Below are positions 7,868 to 14,235 of a stretch of DNA of 64,000 bases, one piece after another. The DNA lies in assembly GCA_965279295.1 (NCBI GenBank), contig CBDIHQ010000018.1; one strand, 5' to 3'. Under the pieces are notes generated by a model. That model made no database searches, was not told the origin of the DNA, and saw only the letters and a program-made list of their open reading frames with translations. A program made the translations under genes and the position numbers. The first letter of the stretch is position 1. Every line of letters begins with the position of its first letter. This DNA is from Aquabacter sp965279295. Its GTDB lineage: Bacteria > Pseudomonadota > Alphaproteobacteria > Rhizobiales > Xanthobacteraceae.

Positions 7868-8370
7868 TGGGTATCCTTTCGAAGCGCCACAGCGGCGCGG
7901 GAGATGAGAGCGGCGAGACGGAGTGCCTCGGCCGCGGTTTTGGCGCTCGTAACCCGCGCGCCTGGGTGCATGGGGATGCTCACCAGGGAGCACTCCAAGA
8001 GTTGAAGGTCGGAGATGGTCCGGCCGCCTTTGCGCGGCATGGACTTCTTGGTGATGAAGCCGATGGAGAGGCCCCGCACCGCGCCGGAGCGAACAAGCGC
8101 ATGCACCTCACGGGCGCGGGCCACGTCATCGACCAAGAGGCGGCCCTTTAGGCGCAGGCCGTCCTCGGCCTCGACGGCTTCTGACCAGGCGCCCACTGGG
8201 TCGTTGGCGTCATGGCCGAACAGCATCGGAAGGGGCAGCGAGGCGCTGGAGAAGGCGCCCTTCTCGATCACGTCGCCTACGCGGTCAGGCGTACCGAATG
8301 GCCACGCCAGGCCTTCGATGGCGCCGCTGTCGTCGGCGAGGATTTTGGTCTCGATGTACAGGCGATCCAT
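7864..8370 (-). CDS. HK97-type prohead maturation protease
   Basis: 168 residues. It begins MDRLYIETKI and GAIEGLAWPFGTPDRVGDVIEKGAF, then PMLFGHDANDPVGAW with the catalytic His, and RGLSIGFITKK with the catalytic Ser. These are the hallmarks of the U35 serine protease family. It cleaves the capsid delta domain during head maturation. The ATG overlaps the portal stop codon (TAATG), and the stop overlaps the capsid TTG start. The order portal-protease-capsid is the standard HK97 cassette. Confidence 0.92.
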   Translation of the reverse strand: MDRLYIETKILADDSGAIEGLAWPFGTPDRVGDVIEKGAFSSASLPLPMLFGHDANDPVGAWSEAVEAEDGLRLKGRLLVDDVARAREVHALVRSGAVRGLSIGFITKKSMPRKGGRTISDLQLLECSLVSIPMHPGARVTSAKTAAEALRLAALISRAAVALRKDTH

Positions 8371-9557
8371 TACGCGGCCTCTTGGGGAGCGGCGGCACCG
8401 GCTGCTGCGGTGACGCTAGTGTGCGGGTTCGCGAACTCGTCGCCGCCCTCGTACGGAGGCAATCCTTCCCAGCCGCGCGCTTCATTCGGGTTGAGCACCC
8501 GGGCCGCGATCAGCGAGCTGTATGCCGTTGCCCGAGCACCGAGGTCTGCGCGGGTGAGGTCATCCCGGTCGATGACGATGCGGTATTTGCCGCGGTCCTC
8601 GGTGGCGATGAGGGCACGGGTGAAGGCGCTCTCGACTGCCCGCAGCCATGGCTCGAGGCAGTACGTGAGAAACTCCTTGCCCATCTGCTCCGAGTTCGAC
8701 CAGGTGGCACGATCAAGCTCGTAGAGCATGGAAGGTGGCACCCTGAAGGCCCGGGCAATTTCCAGGTTTTGGAACTTCCTGTTCTCAAGGAACTGGGCAT
8801 CTGTGCTGTTGAGCGTGCCCGGCACCCACTTGGCGCCGTTGAACAGCCAAGCCGATTTGCCGCTGTTACCCGAGCCTTCGTGGGTGGCTTTCCAGTTGGC
8901 GATGAGCGCCTTCACGGCATCCCCCGGAACATCCTGGGGCACCTCCACCACGCCGGCTGGACGCGCACCACGAGAGAACAAGCCGCTGGCATGAGCCTCC
9001 ATCGCTCGGGCTGCACCGATAGCCTCGGCCGCCAACGACACGGGGCACCTGTCGAACGGGCCTCTGACGTGGACGATGTCCGATGCCGGGACGAGCCGGC
9101 CTACAACGCGATAGGTCGGCTCGCCCGTGTTGGCGTCGAACTGGACGTCGATCTGGCCGGCCTGATAGGCGATGATTTCCACCGCCCTGCCGCCGACGCG
9201 GTTAACGTAGGCCAACCCACCTCGGTCGTTGGTGAGCGCCGCCGAGACCAAGTCCCGCACTAGCTCCCACCCCGCCGTCCATGGGTTGGCGTCGCCCGTG
9301 AGCAGCGTGTGCGCCGGGTGGTCCGTGGCGTCGGTTTCGGTGCCGCTGGCGTCCACCTGCACGACGCGGATGGGCAGAGTGGCCGCCGCCTCGCTGATTG
9401 TCCGCACCGCCGCTGAGACCGCCGGGACACGAAGCGCCGCCGTGCCGCTTATTGCCAGGGGGCTGGACGACACGCCGAACGCCGCGAGTATGTCAGCGTC
9501 CGGGGAGGCGAGGGACTTCTTCTCGACCGGCGCGCGGCGGAAGGGGTTGAACCTCAA
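8370..9557 (-). CDS. Phage portal protein, HK97 family
   Basis: 395 residues from a TTG start at 9557 that overlaps the previous stop codon (TTTGA). Recognisable parts are LRVPAVSAAVRTISEAAATLP, AYVNRVGG, the mid-domain IVHVRGPF, and the crown region FRVPPSMLYELDRATWSNSEQ followed by FLTYCLEPWLRAVESAF. It forms the dodecameric ring through which DNA enters and leaves the head. The frame is open further upstream to 9725, but that part is arginine-rich shadow sequence of the preceding gene. Confidence 0.92.
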   Translation of the reverse strand: MRFNPFRRAPVEKKSLASPDADILAAFGVSSSPLAISGTAALRVPAVSAAVRTISEAAATLPIRVVQVDASGTETDATDHPAHTLLTGDANPWTAGWELVRDLVSAALTNDRGGLAYVNRVGGRAVEIIAYQAGQIDVQFDANTGEPTYRVVGRLVPASDIVHVRGPFDRCPVSLAAEAIGAARAMEAHASGLFSRGARPAGVVEVPQDVPGDAVKALIANWKATHEGSGNSGKSAWLFNGAKWVPGTLNSTDAQFLENRKFQNLEIARAFRVPPSMLYELDRATWSNSEQMGKEFLTYCLEPWLRAVESAFTRALIATEDRGKYRIVIDRDDLTRADLGARATAYSSLIAARVLNPNEARGWEGLPPYEGGDEFANPHTSVTAAAGAAAPQEAA

Positions 9558-10090
9558 AGTGCCACCGCCGCGAGGTCGCACCCGATGCGGCGCAGAAGCA
9601 ATCCCGGCATGGTTCGAGCCTCGGTGATGGTGCCGCCCTCGTCCGGTGCCCAGGGGCCGCCGTCTGGGGTGAATGCCTCCTCGATGGGTTCGTCGGTGCA
9701 GCTGTGGCGGACCACAACGGCGCACCGCGGCAGCGAGTGAGCGGTGTGTACGGTGACGCTGGTGAAGGTCACGGCGGTGCTGGTCTGGCCGTCGGAGGCC
9801 GCCGCCACGAGCAGCTTGGCGACGTAATCTTCCGCCATCAGGCCTTCGTTTTCGAAACGGCCAAACTCGGCTGCGAGCCGTGCCGCCTCGATGCTGGGGA
9901 CCGGGACAAGCAGGGCCAGCAGCAGCACTGCGACGTGGCGCTCGTCGACGACGGCAGGCAGTCGGCCGCCTCGGGAGCGGGGAAGATGACGCTGTTCTTG
10001 GAGGCGGCGTGCGACGCCCTTGACGTGGTCAAGGGTTAAGCCGGCGGCATCGGCCACGACTTCGCACGCCGCCGAAAGTGCCATGGGCAT
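9554..10090 (-). CDS. Unknown first gene of the head operon
   Basis: 178 residues that I do not recognise. The N-terminal part reads MPMALSAACEVVADAAGLTLDHVKGVARRLQEQRHLPRSRGGR, helix-rich and basic like a small DNA-binding domain. It is followed by the hydrophobic VAVLLLALLVPVPS and an acidic C-terminal half rich in Thr and Val. It is translationally coupled to the portal gene by a TTTGA overlap and heads the operon, so a role in packaging control or in regulating the late operon is possible. No ribosome site is obvious at 10090. An internal ATG at 10084 is an alternative start. Confidence 0.6.
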   Translation of the reverse strand: MPMALSAACEVVADAAGLTLDHVKGVARRLQEQRHLPRSRGGRLPAVVDERHVAVLLLALLVPVPSIEAARLAAEFGRFENEGLMAEDYVAKLLVAAASDGQTSTAVTFTSVTVHTAHSLPRCAVVVRHSCTDEPIEEAFTPDGGPWAPDEGGTITEARTMPGLLLRRIGCDLAAVAL

Positions 10091-10133
10091 TCGGTGGTCT
10101 CCGTATCGCGACGGTGCGCGACGCTCGATTGGT

Positions 10134-10164
10134 GAAAATAAAAAGCCGCCCGAATGGGGCGGCT
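10134..10164 (-). terminator. Intrinsic terminator before the head operon
   Basis: Leftward stem AGCCGCCC/GGGCGGCT (10144-10164) with a 5-nt loop, followed on the transcript by TTTTTATTTT. It lies between promoter unit A and the first head gene at 10090. Transcripts from units A-D must pass it to reach the head operon. Confidence 0.85.
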
Positions 10165-10204
10165 GGTGGCTTGCGCTCGGGGCGCAATTTCTATGTCTGC
10201 TTTA

Positions 10205-10235
10205 AGTGTAGCAGGTGAGGCGTACGTGACGTACG
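10205..10235 (-). promoter_or_regulatory. Promoter unit A (CGTACG doublet)
   Basis: Leftward -10 TACACT (10205-10210), 10-bp gap, then CGTACG-TGA-CGTACG (10221-10235) covering the -35 position. Each CGTACG is itself a perfect 6-bp palindrome. Confidence 0.6.
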
Positions 10236-10267
10236 TCTGGTCGGCGTGCCTCTGACTTGTTACTCTA

Positions 10268-10298
10268 ATTATACCACTTGTCGTGATTACGTGATCAC
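10268..10298 (-). promoter_or_regulatory. Promoter unit B (TGATTA/TGATCA doublet)
   Basis: Leftward -10 TATAAT (10268-10273), 10-bp gap, then GTGATTACGTGATCAC (10283-10298). This is the least regular unit: one half is imperfect and the repeat period is 8 bp instead of 9. The sequence after the -10 (TATAATTAGAGTA) is shared with unit C. Confidence 0.55.
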
Positions 10299-10345
10299 GA
10301 GGGGCGTGTTGAGGCTGGCGAGGCGCATTTCTTACTTGTACTCTA

Positions 10346-10376
10346 ATTATAGCACTTCAGGCTTAAGGGACTTAAG
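10346..10376 (-). promoter_or_regulatory. Promoter unit C (CTTAAG doublet)
   Basis: Leftward -10 TATAAT (10346-10351), 10-bp gap, then CTTAAG-GGA-CTTAAG (10362-10376) at the -35 position. Confidence 0.65.
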
Positions 10377-10413
10377 TCAGGGTGTCGCTGGCGCACTCTC
10401 GACTGTTATTCAT

Positions 10414-10444
10414 ATTATAGCCGGTGACGCCTAGGTGACCTAGG
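10414..10444 (-). promoter_or_regulatory. Promoter unit D (CCTAGG doublet)
   Basis: Leftward -10 TATAAT (10414-10419), 10-bp gap, then CCTAGG-TGA-CCTAGG (10430-10444). It begins 28 bp after the stop codon of the Imm26-like gene, so genes and promoters alternate in the same direction. Confidence 0.65.
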
Positions 10445-10471
10445 TCATGAACCAAAATGTCGGATTGGGTT

Positions 10472-11035
10472 TCAGCTCCGAGTTACTCGCCGCCTTGCAT
10501 ACTCGACGGTAAGTCTCTCGTAGCTTTCGTTCCATTCTCCGATGCCGTTCAGAGCCTCTATGCCTTTTTGAAACGCGATGGCGGCCCGACTGGTTTTGTA
10601 ATCGAGCAGGTTCACCTCATCGGGTCGGATCGGCCAGTGGCGCCGCCCCTCAAAGTCGGTAGTGCGAAGCTCGCCCTCGATTTCCACCTTCCAATTCGGA
10701 AACGGGATATTCTGTGGGAGTGGGAAACCGTGTCCGATTACAACCCAGAGCCCGTAATGAAACAGGCCATCCATCGTCGTGCCTACCAGCGCAATGTCAT
10801 CTGTTAGAAGCAAATCGATTGAGGGTCGACTAGTGTGCATCGTCTTCAGAAAGACAGCATGGAGGACACCTCCGGGTATCGTTACGATCCCGTATCCCAA
10901 CCGACCATCTTCAGCTGTAAACTCAAAAAGATCACCTCGATGCAGTTTAACTCGAGCCTTCTTCAGGGCCGATTTTACCACCGAACTAACCTCCGTTTGA
11001 TCCGCCCACGATATATGCTGCAGCGGCACCGACAA
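10472..11035 (-). CDS. Imm26-like immunity-family protein
   Basis: 187 residues. The diagnostic part is KLHRGDLFEFTAEDGRLGYG and the following IVTIPGGVLHAVFLKTM, the G-D-x-F-x-(I/F)-P...G-Y-G-x-V core of the Imm26 group of predicted immunity proteins. The C-terminal half has WKVEIEGEL and a final basic RRRVTRS. No polymorphic toxin gene lies nearby. In a satellite it is more likely a cargo or interference gene, for example against a helper, another phage or a toxin. Promoter unit E lies 142 bp upstream. Confidence 0.6.
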   Translation of the reverse strand: MSVPLQHISWADQTEVSSVVKSALKKARVKLHRGDLFEFTAEDGRLGYGIVTIPGGVLHAVFLKTMHTSRPSIDLLLTDDIALVGTTMDGLFHYGLWVVIGHGFPLPQNIPFPNWKVEIEGELRTTDFEGRRHWPIRPDEVNLLDYKTSRAAIAFQKGIEALNGIGEWNESYERLTVEYARRRVTRS

Positions 11036-11164
11036 CGCTCACGGACAGTCTTATGCCGCTTCCTCTTCGCCACACGCTGGGCTTCAGAGACCAAATGAGA
11101 CATCTCCAGCTTGCTCCGATCCAGCTGCAGCTCCGCGCTATGTGCCTATGTGAGCCGGATTTCT

Positions 11165-11541
11165 CACCCTACCTTTATTATACCCGCTGATGGTGCACAC
11201 GGTGCACCGACTGGCCTCTATGCCTCACCCTACCCATTCGGCGAGCCGAAATGTGCATGCGCAGTGCTGGGGGGTCTGTCTAGGCCCACCCTTCCCACGC
11301 CGGTGGGACATCTGGTCATGACCAGTGTTTCTCACTACATGTGCGCTGTGACCGATCTGCCTGCACAATGCTGCGAGGCTTCTCTAGCCCACCCTACCCA
11401 CGTCGGGGGCTGATCTGGCGTACGCCAGTCTTCTCACTACATGTGCACTGGACCCGATCTGTGCATGCACAGCCGCTCTAGTCCCCACCCTACCCGTGCC
11501 GCGTGACGAACTGGGTACACCCAACCCGGTGGGGCGCCACT
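11165..11541. repeat. Tandem array of about five degenerate units with variable palindromic cores
   Basis: The motif CACCCTACC(C), or CACCCTTCCC, recurs at 11165, 11226, 11287, 11390 and 11486 (periods of about 61, 61, 103 and 96 bp). Between copies lie palindromes with constant CTGG...CCAG flanks and changing 6-bp cores: TCATGA (11312-11325), CGTACG (11415-11428) and an imperfect GTACAC (11511-11524). Others are TTCGGC-GA-GCCGAA (11237-11250) and CTGTGCATGCACAG (11459-11472). ATGTGC opens three units (11251, 11339, 11441). There is no coding potential. It may be a regulatory array, replication origin or packaging site. Confidence 0.7.
11177..11207 (-). promoter_or_regulatory. Promoter unit E (GTGCAC doublet)
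   Basis: Leftward -10 TATAAT (11177-11182), 10-bp gap, then GTGCAC-ACG-GTGCAC (11193-11207), the same geometry as units A, C and D although 730 bp away. It points at the Imm26-like gene and is the leftmost member of the CACCCTACC array. Confidence 0.65.
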
Positions 11542-11640
11542 TCTCACCGACCCACCCGCTATCAAATTCGTAATGCGAAAGCGGAAACGCAGCCGAATTG
11601 TTAGCTGGGGTTGCGATTTTAATGGTTTGCTCGCTGGGTT

Positions 11641-11805
11641 ATGCAACAGTGGTCTAGCGAGCCTTTGCTGGAGCGCCCAAGCTGTAGCGAAATGCCCCTA
11701 CGAACTGACAAAAACATTTATCTAGCCGACGTCGCCATCGCGCTTGTGACAGCCGCCGCGCTACTCGGGGCAAGCTGGCTTGCGTTCACGCTGATAGGCG
11801 GCTGA
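11641..11805 (+). CDS. Possible small membrane protein
   Basis: A 54-residue rightward frame (or 37 residues from ATG at 11692) with a single strong hydrophobic segment near the C terminus, VAIALVTAAALLGASWLAF. There is no ribosome site before either start. It runs against the direction of surrounding island genes. It could be a real small membrane protein or chance. Confidence 0.3.
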   Translation: MQQWSSEPLLERPSCSEMPLRTDKNIYLADVAIALVTAAALLGASWLAFTLIGG

Positions 11806-11919
11806 CCACCTAAGTATCCCACGAAAAATCGCCGTTAATTTGAAGCTGCCGGCCTCGCGATTCCGATTGCGCCGTGCTATATGCAACTATCGGTTCACCA
11901 TTCAATACGATTGCTTCAG

Positions 11920-12018
11920 ATGGTAAAGCTCGATCTGGTACAGGATCTGGTAACCGCCTCCGCTGTTGCGGCTTGGCTGGTGGTTGCCGGGATGGTGGCT
12001 GTCCGCTTGATGGCGTGA
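11920..12018 (+). CDS. Possible second small membrane protein
   Basis: A 32-residue frame starting MVKLDLVQDLVTASAVAAW and ending in a hydrophobic segment LVVAGMVAVRLMA. Like the frame at 11641 it is rightward, has one membrane-like helix near its end and lacks a clear ribosome site. Two such frames in 380 bp are suggestive only. Confidence 0.27.
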   Translation: MVKLDLVQDLVTASAVAAWLVVAGMVAVRLMA

Positions 12019-12029
12019 TCGCTGGGGCT

Positions 12030-12177
12030 GCTGCGGCTGCTGAATACCGCCTTTTTGGCAGCCATCGCTCGGGTTTCTTCTCCTTTTACTTCCGGAATAT
12101 TTTTCCGGAAGTCCCAAGTCCGTCCTCTGCCCTTGGCGCTTCCCCATCTCCCTTTCCACTTCCGCTGCGATGGCCAC
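12030..12177 (-). pseudogene. Frameshifted remnant of a ParB/replication-associated protein
   Basis: The leftward frame reads EWVAIAAEVEREMGKRQGQR then TDLGLPEKYSGS, a pattern familiar from ParB-like or DnaB-adjacent proteins of mobile elements (R-T-D-L followed by a K-G-E-x-T-R-x-x-A-A-K-K-A helix). The second half is found only one base out of frame, as KGEETRAMAAKKAVFSSRSS. So the gene is broken near 12085 and truncated after about 60 residues. A perfect 10-bp hairpin (12088-12097 with 12103-12112) lies at the break. Confidence 0.5.
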
Positions 12178-12191
12178 CCATTCGCGGGGCT

Positions 12192-12617
12192 CTAGCTGAT
12201 CGGCTTTCCCGTCGCCCAGAACTCGTTCAGGCGGTTCCAGCGCCGTAGCGTTTCAGGCAGTAGCCACGGAAGAAAAGCTTCAGGTGGCCGGCCTCGATTC
12301 TGGCTCTGGTTCTGCAGCGACTCCAAAAAGCCGACAGTCGCCGCCTCTCTTACGAAGTGATCGCCATGGATATGCCATCGCTCCACCACCTCGAAGACAG
12401 CGGAAAGCCGGTCGGTGTTTCCGGCCTCCAAAATCTCGATTACGTGCGACGACAGAGCGGCTAGAGCCAGATAGAGAGGCAGATCCTGGTCAGAGGCGTA
12501 CTCTTCGAGAAATGCTTCCCACTTCGGGCAGAAGGTTGGATCCGCCAGAAGCATCGCATCGAACAGATTCGAGCGGTCAAACCTCGCAGCACGTAGGTGG
12601 TCTGTGATTTCCGACAT
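12192..12617 (-). CDS. Immunity-like protein (DUF7674-type)
   Basis: 141 acidic, helical residues: LFDAMLLADPTFCPKWEAFL, then LALAALSSHVIEILEAGNTD, then VFEVVERWHIHGDHFVREAA and TVGFLESLQN. The last segment (vE....gd..v...a.vgflE.LqN) is the recurring signature of a family found among small immunity-type genes, called DUF7674 from memory. No catalytic residues are visible. It is the second immunity-like gene in the island, again without a toxin partner. The stop codon overlaps the first codons of the remnant on its left. Confidence 0.5.
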   Translation of the reverse strand: MSEITDHLRAARFDRSNLFDAMLLADPTFCPKWEAFLEEYASDQDLPLYLALAALSSHVIEILEAGNTDRLSAVFEVVERWHIHGDHFVREAATVGFLESLQNQSQNRGRPPEAFLPWLLPETLRRWNRLNEFWATGKPIS

Positions 12618-12858
12618 GCCGGTGCTCTTAACAGAAGGGTCGTTGGTCGTAGCCTACATCCCCACCGCCTTTTTGACAGAAGGTCGGCGGCTGAACCACG
12701 ACCGCCGGCTTCCACCGGCAGGGCGGTGGCGTGGGCGACAAAGACGCACAAGGAAATTTTCCCGTTGCGTCTGTCATGCAGCCGCCTTGAACCCACCGCC
12801 ACCGTCCCAGCAGAAACCGGGCCCCGACAAACTCCCGTAGGTCATCGGAAGGGCCGGT

Positions 12859-13347
12859 TCACTGCGGGCCTTTCCGCCTCCACGGCGTTTTTGCAGGGTG
12901 CGGTATTCTCCCATGTTGAGCCACGCGGGTCTCGGTGGTGCCCGCCTGGGTCTTGAACGTAACCCTCGCCCCGTCGAATCCCCCCTCTTCGTCGAGGTGC
13001 GGCTTGATGGACTTCACCACACAGGATGGCCAGCGGTGCCCGCTGTCGGCTGCCGGTGCTGCCTCCCACCGCCTCTCGCCAATCCACCGCGCAAGCGACA
13101 TGCGCTTGCCGCGCGCCGTCCTCTTCCACGAGGCGGCTGCGGTTATCATGGCATCCAACGCGCCTTCGTCCGCCCTGATGCGATCGAAGGCCTGCCTCGC
13201 GGCGACGGCATCTTCGCCTGGACGGTCGTACGCGGCGAGCAGTTCTTCGAAGCCACCTCCCGGGGCGGCGGCGCCTGCGCCGGCCGTCACCGGAGGAATT
13301 ATCCCTACAACAGGTACGCACCTCTTGTAGGTGCGTCCTGTGTGCAT
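12859..13347 (-). CDS. Unknown protein, replication-region helper domain
   Basis: 162 residues. The central part FEELLAAYDRPGEDAVAARQ, then AFDRIRADEGALDAMITAA and GKRMSLARWIGERRWE, resembles the C-terminal domain of phage replication proteins (W/F..L...YP....AR.AF...I....AA...... SLARWL). It is separated from the winged-helix gene on its right by the repeat cluster at 13354-13473. Ancestrally the two may have been one replication protein. ATG at 13347 has GGGGA 8 nt upstream. Confidence 0.5.
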   Translation of the reverse strand: MHTGRTYKRCVPVVGIIPPVTAGAGAAAPGGGFEELLAAYDRPGEDAVAARQAFDRIRADEGALDAMITAAASWKRTARGKRMSLARWIGERRWEAAPAADSGHRWPSCVVKSIKPHLDEEGGFDGARVTFKTQAGTTETRVAQHGRIPHPAKTPWRRKGPQ

Positions 13348-13353
13348 GTCTTT

Positions 13354-13473
13354 GTCCCCGGTAGAGTGGGACGCTAACGGCTGTAGTGTCCCACTCTACC
13401 GGGACAGTGCTGTCCCAACCTACCGGGACACTAGCTGGCTCATCCGTAGTGTCCCCGCGCTACTGGGACACTA
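13354..13473. repeat. Four GTCCC-N8/9-GGGAC repeats, candidate replication origin
   Basis: Copies at 13354-13372, 13388-13405, 13412-13429 and 13451-13469. The first is in inverted orientation relative to the second. The last has longer arms (TAGTGTCCC/GGGACACTA, 13447-13473). The fourth copy lies in the 3' end of the winged-helix gene, the others just after it, the usual place for initiator-binding iterons of small replicons and satellites. Confidence 0.6.
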
Positions 13474-13877
13474 TCCAGAATCGCGGCTGGGAAGGTGCCG
13501 TTGGAGGCTAGCTCCAGAACATTGAAGACCGGCACGTACCGGCTCGCGGCGGTGCCCCTGCCGGTGTACTGGCGGACCAGCCAGCCGGTCTCGATGAGAA
13601 GCACGACGGCGCGCTGAACAGCGCTGCGCGATAGCTGGCGAGCCCCGTCTGGCGCACGGTCGCGCATCACGCCTACGATGTGCCGCACCGAGGCAAGGGC
13701 GTCGCCATAGCCGCTGTGATACCAGTCAATGAGGAATCGGTAGACCACTCGAGCGGGATCCGTCAGCCGGCTGTCGAAGTCGACCAGGTGCCCCATGCGC
13801 AAGATGGCGACCGGGCCATCATTGTCTTTCAGATTGCGGGTCCAATGCTCCCGAGTGGAACCGAGGCCGTCAAGCAT
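13440..13877 (-). CDS. Winged-helix protein, probable replication initiator of the island
   Basis: 145 residues from ATG at 13877, which has AAGGCGG 5 nt before it. Features: DPARVVYRFLIDWYHSGYGD, then LASVRHIVGVMRDRAPD, then a helix-turn-helix with recognition-like helix SRSAVQRAVVLLIETGWLV and a wing QYTGRGTAASRYVPVF. This is the winged-helix layout of phage O-type and plasmid replication proteins. The GTCCC/GGGAC repeats lie in and after its 3' end. It overlaps the preceding gene by 8 bp. A transcriptional regulator is the alternative. Confidence 0.5.
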   Translation of the reverse strand: MLDGLGSTREHWTRNLKDNDGPVAILRMGHLVDFDSRLTDPARVVYRFLIDWYHSGYGDALASVRHIVGVMRDRAPDGARQLSRSAVQRAVVLLIETGWLVRQYTGRGTAASRYVPVFNVLELASNGTFPAAILDSVPVARGHYG

Positions 13878-14235
13878 TGTTGCCGCCTTGTGATCCGGTA
13901 GGCGCCAGCTTCCGCGCAGCACGCCGCTCACTTCGGGCCTTCGAACGAGCATCAATGGCCTGCAGGGTCGCAAAACGCGCGTCGTGCTCCACGACGGCAC
14001 GGTGGAGCCCCTGCCGGGCCGCGGTGCGGGCTTGAAGGGCTGTTCTCAATTGCGGTCGGTCACCCGCTCGGCGAGCGCGCCAGACCTCAGCCTCGGCGGC
14101 GCCAAGCTGCTCGACGAAGCTGTACTCCTCGCGCTGCGCGTCCAGAGCGGCGCGATACGCGTCCATGAGTTTGGGCATCGAGGGTCTCGCTGTTGGTGAC
14201 TGGGAGGCGCGCGGCGCGCGGCTCTGCGGCGCCAT
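13870..14235 (-). CDS. Unknown helical protein in the replication region
   Basis: 121 residues, mostly one long charged helix (AYRAALDAQREEYSFVEQLG, then AAEAEVWRARRAGDRPQL, then AARKLAPTGSQG). The ATG at 14235 overlaps the stop codon of the decayed methyltransferase (TGATG); an internal ATG at 14178 may be the real start because the first 19 residues are low-complexity. No family recognised. The gene overlaps the winged-helix gene by 8 bp, so the two are probably co-translated. Confidence 0.45.
   Translation of the reverse strand: MAPQSRAPRASQSPTARPSMPKLMDAYRAALDAQREEYSFVEQLGAAEAEVWRARRAGDRPQLRTALQARTAARQGLHRAVVEHDARFATLQAIDARSKARSERRAARKLAPTGSQGGNNA

Noticed and set aside
10201..11541. CRISPR array
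   Set aside because: Repeats are promoter-like or palindromic units with unequal periods (61-103 bp). There are no constant repeats with unique spacers, and no cas genes.
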